DNA of 64,000 nt from positions 186,001-250,000 of the forward strand of contig NZ_SZQF01000003.1 in the NCBI RefSeq assembly GCF_005869935.1, written 5' to 3'. Below, piece after piece: positions 1-8,468 of the stretch (positions are counted from its first letter, which is position 1; the number at the start of each line of letters is the position of its first letter). This DNA is from Winogradskyella algicola (GTDB lineage: Bacteria; Bacteroidota; Bacteroidia; Flavobacteriales; Flavobacteriaceae). A program made the translations under genes and the position numbers. Below the pieces are notes generated by a model. That model worked only from the letters and a program-made list of their open reading frames with translations, was not told where the DNA came from and did not search any database.

Positions 1-1188
1 TTGAGTCTCATTATAAAGTATACTTCTTATGATAACATTAAAATCAAAGTCTCCTTTAGGTGTAAAATAACCTACTGCACCAGAATATAATCCTCGTTTT
101 GTTTCCTCTAGGTTTTCAATAATTTTCATTGCTGAAATTTTGGGAGCTCCTGTCATACTTCCCATAGGAAACGTCGTTTTTATAATATCCACAGGATGAA
201 CATCTTCTGAAACTTTAGATGTTACAGTTGATATCATTTGATGCACTTGCAAAAACGAATAGACCTTGCACAATTCTTCCACTTTTACACTACCTTTTTC
301 AGCGGTTTGAGACAAATCGTTTCGGACTAAATCTACAATCATAATATTTTCACTACGCTCTTTTGTGTCATTTGCTAATGCATCTGCTAACAGCTTGTCT
401 TCTTCTTTATTTAATGAGCGTTGTGCAGTACCTTTTATAGGCTGCGAAATTACTTTATTACCAGTCTTTTTTATGTAACGTTCGGGTGATGCAGATAACA
501 AATATTTATCAAAAGACTTTAAGTACGTTGCAAAAGGTGGTTTGGAGATTTTGTTTAGTTTTTTATACGTCTCTATTGGATTTATGGTAGAATCTTCGGC
601 ATAAAACTCTTGACAAAAATTAGCTTCATAAATATCGCCTCTGTGAATATGTGCTAACATTGTATTTACTTTTTCAAAGTATTCGTCTTTGTGAATTCTG
701 AGTTTTATTTTAATTGGGTTATGGGAGATTGCTCCGTCACTTTGTTCCTCGCAATGACAATTCGTTATACTATTAAAATCATCTTCTATCTCTTCATCTA
801 GCATTTTTAGATATTGAAACTCTACTATTTCATCTTTAATTAAAATTAGTTTTTTGGGTTGAAAAAAATACAAATCCGGAAATCCTAAGCCATCGTAATT
901 ATTAGACTTTAAATCTTCTGTTGCATTTTTTAAATCATAAGTTAAATAGCCAAAAATCCAGTCTTTAACGGTTTGCTGATATTCTTTTAAGCGCTCAAAA
1001 GCTTCAGTAAAATCGGTTTGTAAACTTGTAAAGGCATCAACTGCTAATACAGCATCATAGCTACTATATTGTGCCTTGTAATCATTAGAATCTAACCAAA
1101 CAACATCATCAAATTGTTGCGCCCAATACAACAAACGCTGTTTAAAAACTTTAGGATTTTTTATTGTTTGATTATATAATGTTCTCAA
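1..1188 (-). CDS. pabB: Aminodeoxychorismate synthase component I (pabB-like), 3' end outside the window
   Basis: This is a chorismate-binding enzyme of the PabB/TrpE family. With a glutamine amidotransferase it should make 4-amino-4-deoxychorismate for folate synthesis. I translated it by hand: 396 residues are visible and the frame runs off the left edge, where roughly 30-40 residues of a typical protein would remain. The chorismate-binding core shows PIKGT near residue 249, then RSENIMIVDLVRNDL, and GSMTGAPK near residue 345. There is no in-frame ATG before about residue 135. A stop lies just upstream of a TTG codon, and that TTG gives an N-terminus (MRTLYNQ...) like PabB proteins, so I chose it. 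Residues about 143-156 are encoded by a palindromic repeat (see 722-759). PabB rather than anthranilate synthase is inferred from the N-terminus and the lack of trp neighbours. Confidence 0.83.
   Translation of the reverse strand, partial: MRTLYNQTIKNPKVFKQRLLYWAQQFDDVVWLDSNDYKAQYSSYDAVLAVDAFTSLQTDFTEAFERLKEYQQTVKDWIFGYLTYDLKNATEDLKSNNYDGLGFPDLYFFQPKKLILIKDEIVEFQYLKMLDEEIEDDFNSITNCHCEEQSDGAISHNPIKIKLRIHKDEYFEKVNTMLAHIHRGDIYEANFCQEFYAEDSTINPIETYKKLNKISKPPFATYLKSFDKYLLSASPERYIKKTGNKVISQPIKGTAQRSLNKEEDKLLADALANDTKERSENIMIVDLVRNDLSQTAEKGSVKVEELCKVYSFLQVHQMISTVTSKVSEDVHPVDIIKTTFPMGSMTGAPKISAMKIIENLEETKRGLYSGAVGYFTPKGDFDFNVIIRSILYNETQ
722..759. repeat. Palindromic GTCATTGCGAG-type repeat inside the pabB coding region
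   Basis: On the minus strand this reads as the GTCATTGCGAG...GCAATCTC palindrome common between genes in many bacteria. Here it is translated in frame as NCHCEEQSDGAISHN, in the linker between the N-terminal part and the chorismate-binding core. A related sequence lies between genes at 43605-43631. The unusual Cys/His/Gln-rich composition fits an inserted repeat. Confidence 0.75.
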
Positions 1189-1213
1189 CGGAGTAAAATA
1201 ATTTTGTAAAATT

Positions 1214-1353
1214 CGTCACTTCGAGTGAATTTTCGATTTAAAATGAGAAAATTCGTACTTCGACCTAGCTCAGCAGAACTATCGAGAAGCAGAATTTTAC
1301 CTACAAATAGTTCTCGATACAATTTTTCGTACCTCAAAATCACTCGAACTGAC
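1214..1353. repeat. Composite TTCGAGTGA inverted-repeat element between pabB and the epimerase gene
   Basis: The element opens with CGTCACTTCGAGTGA and closes with the near-complement TCACTCGAACTGAC. Inside are further TATCGAGAA and TTCTCGATAC pieces. It is the same family as the tandem copies at 43534-43824. It ends only 25 bases from the TTG start of pabB, so the native 5' region of that gene may have been rearranged by it. Confidence 0.7.
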
Positions 1354-1462
1354 AATGTATTGTATTTTTCACCTAAAAATGCACTACAGATTTTGTAAAA
1401 ATAATGAGAATACCTTTTCTAGCGTAGAAGAATTGTATCTTTCAATAAAAAATTAAAAAACC

Positions 1463-2353
1463 ATGCCATTTTTAGAAAACGACCTACTGAAAGTTGAAAT
1501 AAAATCAAAAGGTGCTGAATTGTGCAGCATTGATTCTGTAAAAAACAATATTGAGTTTATTTGGGAAGCTAATCCAGATGTTTGGGGAAGTCATGCACCC
1601 AATTTGTTTCCAATTATTGGAGCAATGAAAAATGACAGCTATTACTTTGATGGAAACAAGTACAACATGCCTAAGCATGGTTTTATAAGGCATAGTGAAG
1701 ATTTTAAGATAATCTCTAGTTCAGATTCTGAAATTATTTTCAAACTAAAATCAAACGATCAACTAAGATCAATTTACCCTTTTGAATTTGAATTTTTAAT
1801 TACGTATGAGCTTAAGGGTAATGAACTTTTAATACATCATAAGGTAAAAAACAGAGACGATAAGACGATGTATTTTTCATTAGGAGGGCATCCTGCTTTT
1901 ACTTGCCCTTTATTTAAAGATGAATTATATACCGATTATTTTTTGGAATTTGAATGCGAAGAATCTAGCCAATCCTATCTTTTAAACATGGAAAACGGAT
2001 TGGTTACAGAAAAAACTAAAGCAGTTTTTGATACTCCAAAACGTATTAATCTTCATGGAGATTTATTCAACGAAGACGCCTTAATCTTCAAAGATTTAAA
2101 ATCGAGACAAGTAGCATTAAAACACAAAGAAAAAGGTGAAATTTTTAATGTAAAGTTTGAAGGGTTTCCTTTTCTAGGTATTTGGGCAAAACCAAATGCA
2201 CCATACGTTTGTATTGAGCCTTGGATTGGTATTGCAGATGCAGAAAACACTAATCAACACATCGAAGATAAGGAAGGTATTGTGACTTTACATCCAAAAA
2301 AATCTTTTGAGGCAACGTATAGCATAACGCTTAATCGCGATTTGTTAAACTGA
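1463..2353 (+). CDS. Aldose 1-epimerase family protein, LacX-like
   Basis: The 296-residue protein belongs to the galactose mutarotase superfamily. Such enzymes interconvert the alpha and beta anomers of aldoses in the cytoplasm. No signal peptide is seen. His72 and His77 in KHGFIRH and His143 in LGGHPAF fit the conserved histidines of the fold, and IEPWIG near the C-terminus is typical of the LacX branch. The length matches that branch. The sugar substrate cannot be told from sequence. A TATCTTTC sequence about 20 bases before the ATG resembles a -7 box but lacks the final G. It stands alone between pabB (opposite strand) and a helicase gene. Confidence 0.85.
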   Translation: MPFLENDLLKVEIKSKGAELCSIDSVKNNIEFIWEANPDVWGSHAPNLFPIIGAMKNDSYYFDGNKYNMPKHGFIRHSEDFKIISSSDSEIIFKLKSNDQLRSIYPFEFEFLITYELKGNELLIHHKVKNRDDKTMYFSLGGHPAFTCPLFKDELYTDYFLEFECEESSQSYLLNMENGLVTEKTKAVFDTPKRINLHGDLFNEDALIFKDLKSRQVALKHKEKGEIFNVKFEGFPFLGIWAKPNAPYVCIEPWIGIADAENTNQHIEDKEGIVTLHPKKSFEATYSITLNRDLLN

Positions 2354-2369
2354 TATAGATTATTAATAG

Positions 2370-2377
2370 TAGCTTTG
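2370..2377 (+). promoter_or_regulatory. -7 promoter box of the DEAD-box helicase gene
   Basis: TAGCTTTG matches the Bacteroidota TAnnTTTG consensus and lies 16 bases before the GTG start. No TTG at the usual 19-base spacing was found upstream. The short leader supports the GTG start. Confidence 0.5.
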
Positions 2378-2393
2378 CACAAAATCTATAGCT

Positions 2394-3752
2394 GTGACTT
2401 TTCAAGATTTAAATCTAAATACCCCTTTATACAATGCTATTGAAGACTTAGGCTTTGAGAGTCCTACTCCAATACAAGCCGAAGCTTTTAATGTTGTTGC
2501 TTCTGGAAAAGATATGGTAGGTATCGCTCAGACAGGTACTGGCAAAACCTTTGCTTATATGTTACCTATTCTGCGTCATCTTAAATACTCAAGACAAGAC
2601 AATCCAAGAGTATTGGTTTTGGTACCAACACGCGAACTCGTTGTACAGGTTGTAAGCGAAATAGAAAAAATGTCTAAATACATAAATAACCGTGTTTTAG
2701 GTGTTTATGGAGGTACTAATATCAATACGCAAAAACAAGCTGTAGCTCAAGGCTTGGATATACTTGTGGCCACACCAGGACGTTTATACGATCTTGCAGT
2801 TAGTAGAGTATTACAACTCAAATCTATTCAGAAGTTGGTAATCGACGAGGTTGACGTGATGCTAGATTTAGGTTTTAGACATCAACTAATGAATATTTTT
2901 GACATCCTGCCAGAGCGAAGACAAAACATCATGTTTTCTGCTACCATGACTGCAGATGTAGATGAATTAATTACTGATTTTTTTATAAATCCGACTAAAA
3001 TTCAAATTGCTGTTTCCGGTACTCCTTTGGAAAACATTAAGCAAGAGCGCTACAATGTTCCAAATTTTTATACTAAAGTTAATTTGTTAGAGCACCTATT
3101 GCGTGATAAAGATGAATTCTCAAGAGTATTAATCTTTGTGGCTTATAAAAAAATGGCAGACCGTCTTTTTGATAAGCTAGAGGAATTGTTTCCTGGTCAA
3201 AGTTGTGTCATTCACTCTAATAAAACTCAGAATTACAGACTTCGTAGTATTGAGCAATTTAGTGAAGGTGAGCACAGATTGTTGGTAGCTACTGATGTTA
3301 TGGCAAGAGGGTTAGATATCGATGACGTAACCCACGTTATTAATTTTGATACGCCAGATTATCCCGAAAACTACATGCATCGTATTGGTAGAACTGGTCG
3401 TGCTGAGAAGCTAGGGCATGCTTTGTTATTTTCTACCGAAAAAGAACAAGAAGCCAGAGCACGGATAGAAGCATTGATGCAGTTAAAAATAGAAACCATT
3501 GAAATCCCTGAAACTGTGGCTATTTCAACCGAGCTTATTGAAGAAGAGCGTCCTCAAATAAGAGAACGTAACAACCCAACAAAACGTACTGGAGAGGATA
3601 TACCTGGACCTGCTTTTCATGAGAAAAAAGAGAAAAACAAAAAGGTAAACTTAGGAGGTTCTTATAGAAGAGAAATTGCAAAAAAATATAAGAAACCTAA
3701 AACAAGAGGTGATAAAAACTATAATAAACGCAACAAAAAGAAACGGAAATAA
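2394..3752 (+). CDS. DEAD/DEAH-box RNA helicase
   Basis: This is a superfamily 2 ATP-dependent RNA helicase, probably acting in ribosome assembly or mRNA turnover. It shows the Q motif (FESPTPIQ, residues about 21-28), Walker A AQTGTGKT (45-52), PTREL, TPGR, FSAT (181-184) and HRIGRTGR (about 329-336). Motif II reads DEVD (151-154) rather than DEAD. The last 60 residues are rich in Lys and Arg, as in RNA-binding tails of this family. It begins with GTG shortly after a -7 promoter box. A weak hairpin (3762-3784) follows the stop codon but lacks a clear T-run. Confidence 0.93.
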   Translation: MTFQDLNLNTPLYNAIEDLGFESPTPIQAEAFNVVASGKDMVGIAQTGTGKTFAYMLPILRHLKYSRQDNPRVLVLVPTRELVVQVVSEIEKMSKYINNRVLGVYGGTNINTQKQAVAQGLDILVATPGRLYDLAVSRVLQLKSIQKLVIDEVDVMLDLGFRHQLMNIFDILPERRQNIMFSATMTADVDELITDFFINPTKIQIAVSGTPLENIKQERYNVPNFYTKVNLLEHLLRDKDEFSRVLIFVAYKKMADRLFDKLEELFPGQSCVIHSNKTQNYRLRSIEQFSEGEHRLLVATDVMARGLDIDDVTHVINFDTPDYPENYMHRIGRTGRAEKLGHALLFSTEKEQEARARIEALMQLKIETIEIPETVAISTELIEEERPQIRERNNPTKRTGEDIPGPAFHEKKEKNKKVNLGGSYRREIAKKYKKPKTRGDKNYNKRNKKKRK

Positions 3753-3851
3753 AAAAAGAAAACCTCTCCAAAAATTGAAGAGGTCATCCATATACGTCAA
3801 GTACTGCAGGATCACATTTTATTTATGTAAATAAAATCTATAACCCTAACC

Positions 3852-4685
3852 TTATAGTTGATCCTGCATTTGTACTTGATTTTCCATTAAATCATTAATC
3901 GGCACTATTAATTTTCCTTTAGAATTCTTTAAGATTACAGAGATGCTCTTAACCTCATCGATTTCATATGCTTCTCCGTTAAATGTAATTTTTTGACCTG
4001 CTTCAAACATTTTTCTGGCATAGAATGTTTGCATTAGCTTACCAACTACCAATCTTGCGCCTAAACCAAAAGCAATTGCAAATGCCAATAAGAATGCCGC
4101 AATAATCATATTGATGTTGTTTGTAATGATTTCAGTGTCTATACCTGCCTGATTCAAAGCTGTTACACCAATAAAAGTGAGCATTAAGAAAAATACCACT
4201 TGGCTAATCATTTTACCGCCAGATAGATCCATAGACTCAAAAAGAGACTTTAATCCATTCTTTACAAAATTTGCAAATAACAAGCCAACTACAAAGATGA
4301 CTATTGCAGATAGCAACTGTGGAATATAAGAAAGTAGGTTACTAATCTGCTCAGTTATAATATCCAAGCCCATAATATCTGAAGCAGTGACAAATATTAT
4401 GATATACATTAAGTACTTAACAATGTTAGAAACTACTTTTACTGTATCGAAATTTAGCTTTTTGCCCTCAATGATTTCAATATCATTAAGTTTATCGTCT
4501 AGTTTGTTTGCTTTAACTACTTTAAGTAATTTTTTAATTATCTTCACTACTAGCTTGGTTGCTATCCAACCGATGACCAAGACAATAAAAGCGCCTATTA
4601 TATTTGGAAATATTTTAGTGATCTCAAACCAAATATTGGTTAGTGACTTTAATGCAACATCCGAAAATTCGCTTACCTTATCCAC
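3852..4685 (-). CDS. Small-conductance mechanosensitive channel-like membrane protein (TM-helix repeat family)
   Basis: The 277-residue protein has about five hydrophobic segments (near residues 25-45, 90-110, 120-145, 155-175 and 190-215). The internal repeats resemble the conserved TM-helix family, which is related to MscS. A short beta-rich C-terminal part (about 225-270, with KGKLIVPINDLMENQV) resembles the start of an MscS beta domain. A role in osmotic or ion balance at the inner membrane is inferred from the family. An AT-only palindrome at 3816-3837 lies past its stop codon. It is preceded on the same strand by the ECF sigma pair and may be co-transcribed. Confidence 0.8.
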   Translation of the reverse strand: MDKVSEFSDVALKSLTNIWFEITKIFPNIIGAFIVLVIGWIATKLVVKIIKKLLKVVKANKLDDKLNDIEIIEGKKLNFDTVKVVSNIVKYLMYIIIFVTASDIMGLDIITEQISNLLSYIPQLLSAIVIFVVGLLFANFVKNGLKSLFESMDLSGGKMISQVVFFLMLTFIGVTALNQAGIDTEIITNNINMIIAAFLLAFAIAFGLGARLVVGKLMQTFYARKMFEAGQKITFNGEAYEIDEVKSISVILKNSKGKLIVPINDLMENQVQMQDQL

Positions 4686-4717
4686 TCTTATTCGTTTTTT
4701 GTTAGGGTATTAAATAT

Positions 4718-4891
4718 TTATTCTTTTCTGCTAGCCGTTACACTATCTATAATGTGGCCAATATTATACGAGAATAACTCAGCCAGTTCCATAAATAGCT
4801 TCGCCATAGCAATGTCGTGCATGACTTTGCTTTTCAGCTCTGCTGGAACCTCTTTTAAAGGCTGGTTAATTTGCTTAAATGGATTCTCCAT
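4718..4891 (-). CDS. Small hypothetical protein overlapping the ECF sigma gene
   Basis: This is a 57-residue frame starting MENPFKQINQPLKEVP. Its ATG lies inside the last 17 bases of the upstream sigma factor gene, so the two are very likely translationally coupled. It is soluble and largely helical in appearance, with no membrane segment, so it is not a classical membrane anti-sigma factor. A cytoplasmic modulator of the sigma factor is possible but unproven. Confidence 0.7.
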   Translation of the reverse strand: MENPFKQINQPLKEVPAELKSKVMHDIAMAKLFMELAELFSYNIGHIIDSVTASRKE

Positions 4892-5468
4892 CTTTCGTAT
4901 AATTTTCGTACTTACGTACTAGTTTTTCTTTTGCTCTTTTGAGGCGCATCTTAACAGCACTCTCGCCAATCTCTAAAGCTTCTGACAACTCTCTTATAGT
5001 TAAATTATCTTCATACTTTAGTAACAATATCATTTTTTCTTCAGGTGAAATCAGCTCCATTACTTTCTTTAATTGGTCTACGCGCATACTTTCAAACTCA
5101 CGAGTAGAATCAATATCCTCACCTATGTTTTGAATATCAAAATTTTCTGAACTTACGGATTGTTTTTCAATCTTTTTAGCTGTGTTTCTGGTTACGTAAT
5201 TTACACAATGGTTATATGTAAACGCGTAAAGCCAAGTTGAAAATTTAGATTTACCCTTAAAGCTAGCTAATTTAATAAACACTCTTAAAAAAACATCTTG
5301 CGTTAAATCTTTAGCTTCATCGACTCCATTGGCAAAACCATAGCATTTATTGTACACCATAGTAGCGTATCTATCATAAAGTACCTCAAACAACATTGTG
5401 TCGTTGGTTTTTACGATTGCTTCTACAAGCGCTTCATCGGTTAGGCTATGAATTGCGTCTTCAGTCAA
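4875..5468 (-). CDS. RNA polymerase ECF sigma factor
   Basis: The 197-residue protein is a sigma-70 family ECF factor that would direct RNA polymerase to a dedicated regulon. Region 2 is seen around residues 25-95 (YDRYATMVYNKCYGF, then DLTQDVFLRVF and FSTWLYAFTYNHCVNY). Region 4 lies around residues 130-185, with LTIRELSEALEIGESAVKMR forming the helix-turn-helix. A charged linker separates them. The next gene overlaps it by 17 bases, and a mechanosensitive-channel gene follows. The regulon cannot be read from this window. Confidence 0.93.
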   Translation of the reverse strand: MTEDAIHSLTDEALVEAIVKTNDTMLFEVLYDRYATMVYNKCYGFANGVDEAKDLTQDVFLRVFIKLASFKGKSKFSTWLYAFTYNHCVNYVTRNTAKKIEKQSVSSENFDIQNIGEDIDSTREFESMRVDQLKKVMELISPEEKMILLLKYEDNLTIRELSEALEIGESAVKMRLKRAKEKLVRKYENYTKDGESI

Positions 5469-5556
5469 TTTTGGTTGTAAATTCTTTTTTAACTTGGTTA
5501 GTTATTTATGTAAGACACATGATTTTTTAACAGGTCACAATTAAAGTTAAGAAATT

Positions 5557-5961
5557 TCAGTCATTAATCTGATTTTCTATATCCATGAGATGATGTTCTA
5601 GGGCTAATGTTGAAATCTGAATTTCTCGTATTAAAAATGCCAAGGATAAAATGAGAAGTAATAATGCAATACCAAAAACCCAAACAGCTGCATTGTGTAG
5701 GTCTACATAAATTAAAAACATGGTTAATACACATAGCAACAGACTCGAAATACCTAGAATCTGCATCCATCGGGTAAGGTTTAACCTTAATTTTAAGTTG
5801 TTAATTTGCCTCATTAAAACTGCTTCTTTTCGTTCTAGATATTTATCAGTAAGGTTTCTTATTATTGCCGCATATGCCAAAAATCTGTTGGTGTAAGCCA
5901 ACATTATTAAAGATATTGCCGAAAACAAAAGCGCTGGTGTTGTTAATGTGAGCTCTTCCAT
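5557..5961 (-). CDS. DUF2721 membrane protein
   Basis: The 134-residue protein has one N-terminal hydrophobic helix (residues about 7-30), a basic amphipathic stretch with NLTDKYLERKEAVLMRQI, and two more membrane helices (about 68-88 and 91-112). This is the layout of the DUF2721 family, whose function is unknown. No operon partner is evident; the gene lies between an ECF sigma gene and a MotA/TolQ/ExbB-like gene on the same strand. Confidence 0.75.
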   Translation of the reverse strand: MEELTLTTPALLFSAISLIMLAYTNRFLAYAAIIRNLTDKYLERKEAVLMRQINNLKLRLNLTRWMQILGISSLLLCVLTMFLIYVDLHNAAVWVFGIALLLLILSLAFLIREIQISTLALEHHLMDIENQIND

Positions 5962-6002
5962 AGGAAAATTTTTACAAAATTAATGAATTTAATTTCTAGA
6001 CA

Positions 6003-6030
6003 TAAAAAAAGCGAACTTTTTAAGGTTCGC
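6003..6030 (-). terminator. Rho-independent terminator after the MotA/ExbB-like gene
   Basis: The 6-bp stem GCGAAC/GTTCGC (6011-6016 with 6025-6030) is followed on the minus strand by a T-run. It lies about 30 bases past the stop codon of the upstream gene. Confidence 0.7.
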
Positions 6031-6058
6031 CAAAAACAAATATTTTAAAAAATGGTCT

Positions 6059-6436
6059 TTATTTTTCTGTAAAACTCCATTTATATATTAAAATACCAAT
6101 ACGTGCTACTGTAAATGAAAACAATCCAAATGTAATAGTTAATAAAGACACCTTTAGACCACCTGAAAATAATGCTGGACTTACATCTCCAAGAACTTCT
6201 ACCATATCAAACAACTGAATAATTCCTACAACTGAAGCTAAACATCCAACTACCAAGGCAATGAGACTGCACTCAGCAGCAAGACTAATCATCTTTTGGG
6301 CTACTAAACTGTCTTTTCTTCGTTTTACGAAGGCTATAACAATAAATATTAATGAAGCCAGAAAGGCTAAGAATATAATATACATTGCTGGCCCACCTTC
6401 TTGCAGGCGATTTCCTAAAAGGATTAATGAAAACAT
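6059..6436 (-). CDS. Short MotA/TolQ/ExbB proton channel family-like protein
   Basis: The 125-residue protein has three predicted membrane helices (about 17-38, 50-75 and 92-117). The conserved central part (SLIALVVGCLASVVGIIQLF) resembles the second and third helices of MotA/TolQ/ExbB subunits. It lacks the long cytoplasmic loop of full ExbB proteins, so it is a minimal variant. No ExbD or MotB partner is nearby. It is transcribed away from the LytS/LytTR pair, across a 198-base gap. Confidence 0.65.
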   Translation of the reverse strand: MFSLILLGNRLQEGGPAMYIIFLAFLASLIFIVIAFVKRRKDSLVAQKMISLAAECSLIALVVGCLASVVGIIQLFDMVEVLGDVSPALFSGGLKVSLLTITFGLFSFTVARIGILIYKWSFTEK

Positions 6437-6634
6437 ATTTTTTTAATTTAATGGTTAAACTTAAAACAAACCTACAGGAAGTATTGTCTTAAAAATTTAA
6501 AATGCGACGAATCACCATTTTAGCTATGGTTATAACCTTAATGTTAAAACCAGTCCTAAATCCGTCATTCGTCTACAAAAGATAGTTTGTACTTAAATTT
6601 AGGTTATTATTGTAATATCATTATTATTTGAGCA
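6437..6634. other. Divergent intergenic region between the ExbB-like gene and lytS
   Basis: This 198-base divergent spacer holds a separated 7-bp inverted repeat, GACGAAT (6506-6512) and ATTCGTC (6567-6573), flanking a stretch with two ACCnTTn-like pieces. It is where the neighbouring LytTR regulator might bind, but no defined operator can be claimed. Confidence 0.3.
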
Positions 6635-7699
6635 TTGAACAACGTCCTTATCTTTAGAATAAAACAAGTACTCCTGCACATTATATTTTGGATTTTAGTG
6701 CTTCTGCTTTTTGCCTCAGTATTTGATGTTGATAATTCTATAGATAGCAAAGTCATCTATTTCTCAATGTTTTTAATGCCTGTAACAATTGCAACAACTT
6801 ATGTGTCTATTTATAAGCTTATTCCAGACTATTTAATTACCAAGCGTTATTTACATTTCTGCATTTACAGCTTGTACACTGTAATTATTTCGGTATTTGG
6901 CATATGCCTTTCAATCTTTTTTGCTTTAGCATATCTCACAAATTTTAAATTTGAAAAGATGAATGCCATAGGTAAAAGTGCTTTGTTTATTATTACAAGT
7001 ATTTATTTAATAGTTATTGTAGTGAGTGCCTTCAAACTTTTAAAATTCAACTTAAAGCAAAGTCAAACTACAAAAAACCTAGAAACAAAAATTTTAGAAA
7101 CCCAACTGAAACTAAAAGAACAGGAACTCAAATATTTAAAAATGCAGATTCATCCTCATTTTTTATTCAACACACTAAATACCATGTATGGCTCTGCGTT
7201 AAAAAAATCTGATGATACCCCAGAAATGATTTTAAAATTGTCTAATCTGCTAGACTACCTACTCTACCAAGTCGATAAGCCTTTTGTAAGTTTAGAAAAA
7301 GAAATACATCATATTGAAGATTATATTACGCTAGAAAAAACACGCTTCAGTGACACCTTAAACGTCTCGTTTTCAAAAGATATTCAATCAAAAACTATTC
7401 ACATTGCGCCAATGCTATTTATTCCTTTTGTAGAGAATAGTTTTAAACATGGTACTTTAAAAGATGGTGTTTTAACGATAAATATAAACTTAGTTGCAAC
7501 TGCCGAAACTATTGATTTTAAAATCAGCAACAGTAAATCTAATACAAACAATTACAATGAAGGTATTGGGTTACAAAACATAAAAAAACGATTAGAACTG
7601 TTGTATCCTAACAGATATAATTTAAACATCAATCAAGATAATTCTAGGTTTTATGTAGATTTAAAACTGAATATAAACTCTAAGCCTACTAATGACTAA
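6635..7699 (+). CDS. LytS-type sensor histidine kinase (His_kinase family)
   Basis: The 354-residue inner-membrane kinase has four hydrophobic helices in residues about 10-145, a short coiled coil (about 150-168), then the His_kinase core. The phospho-acceptor lies in MQIHPHFLFNTLNTMY (around residue 172), and the ATP-binding G-box reads EGIGLQNIKKRLELLYP (about 308-324). The start codon is TTG; no ATG fits before the first helix. Its last bases overlap the response-regulator gene by 8 bases, so the two form one operon. The signal sensed is unknown. Confidence 0.92.
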   Translation: MNNVLIFRIKQVLLHIIFWILVLLLFASVFDVDNSIDSKVIYFSMFLMPVTIATTYVSIYKLIPDYLITKRYLHFCIYSLYTVIISVFGICLSIFFALAYLTNFKFEKMNAIGKSALFIITSIYLIVIVVSAFKLLKFNLKQSQTTKNLETKILETQLKLKEQELKYLKMQIHPHFLFNTLNTMYGSALKKSDDTPEMILKLSNLLDYLLYQVDKPFVSLEKEIHHIEDYITLEKTRFSDTLNVSFSKDIQSKTIHIAPMLFIPFVENSFKHGTLKDGVLTININLVATAETIDFKISNSKSNTNNYNEGIGLQNIKKRLELLYPNRYNLNINQDNSRFYVDLKLNINSKPTND

Positions 7700-8402
7700 A
7701 CCTATTTCTTGTATTATAGTTGATGACGAAAGTATGGCTAGAGACATAATAGCTACTCACTTAGCGCAAATACAAAATATCGAAGTTATTGCACAATGCA
7801 AAAATGCTATTGAAGCTTTCAATTTTATAAATAAAAATGACGTTGACTTGATTTTTCTAGACATTAACATGCCAGAAATATCAGGTATAGCCTTCGCTAA
7901 ATCCATTAATAAAGACATAAAAATAATTTTCACAACCGCTTACAGAGACTATGCTGTAGAAGGCTTTGATCTTCAAGCTGTAGATTATTTATTAAAGCCT
8001 ATACCTTTTGAGCGATTGCTAAAAGCTGTAAATCGTTATTTTGAAGTCAATACAGTTCAGTCAAACATTCAATTAAAACCTACAGACCGCAATGATTTTA
8101 TCTTTGTGAGATCAGACAGACGTATGCTAAAAATTACTTTTAGCGATATTCTATATATCGAAAGTTTAAGTGATTACATTAAAATTCACCTTAAAGATCA
8201 ATGCATCGTTACTAGAGAAACCATAAGTGCAATTGAAGCCAAACTACCTCAAAAGGATTTTTTAAGAATTCATCGGTCTTACATTATTAACTTAAATAAA
8301 ATTGAATCTTTTACAAATGAGGAGTTAACAGTTAATCGAAAAGCATTACCTATTAGTCGAAGTTACAAGAAAGATGTTTTAAATCATCTCGAAAATTATT
8401 AA
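7692..8402 (+). CDS. LytTR-family response regulator
   Basis: The 236-residue regulator has an N-terminal receiver domain with the acidic pair DD at 11-12, the phosphorylation site Asp57 in LIFLDINMPEISG, and Lys in LLKPIPFERL. The C-terminal LytTR DNA-binding domain covers residues about 134-236 (FLRIHRSYIINLNKIESF). It overlaps the kinase gene and is its cognate partner. Likely targets are nearby genes or its own promoter, but no operator was proven. Confidence 0.93.
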   Translation: MTKPISCIIVDDESMARDIIATHLAQIQNIEVIAQCKNAIEAFNFINKNDVDLIFLDINMPEISGIAFAKSINKDIKIIFTTAYRDYAVEGFDLQAVDYLLKPIPFERLLKAVNRYFEVNTVQSNIQLKPTDRNDFIFVRSDRRMLKITFSDILYIESLSDYIKIHLKDQCIVTRETISAIEAKLPQKDFLRIHRSYIINLNKIESFTNEELTVNRKALPISRSYKKDVLNHLENY

Positions 8403-8468
8403 CTTTAGGTAAATAAAAGTCCAAATCTATCGTTATCATAGTTTCTAGACTATGTTATTAACCCCTTA

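Noticed and set aside
2394..3752. DEVD in place of DEAD as a damaged helicase
   Set aside because: All other motifs are intact, and variation at this position is tolerated in the family, so it is not evidence of loss.
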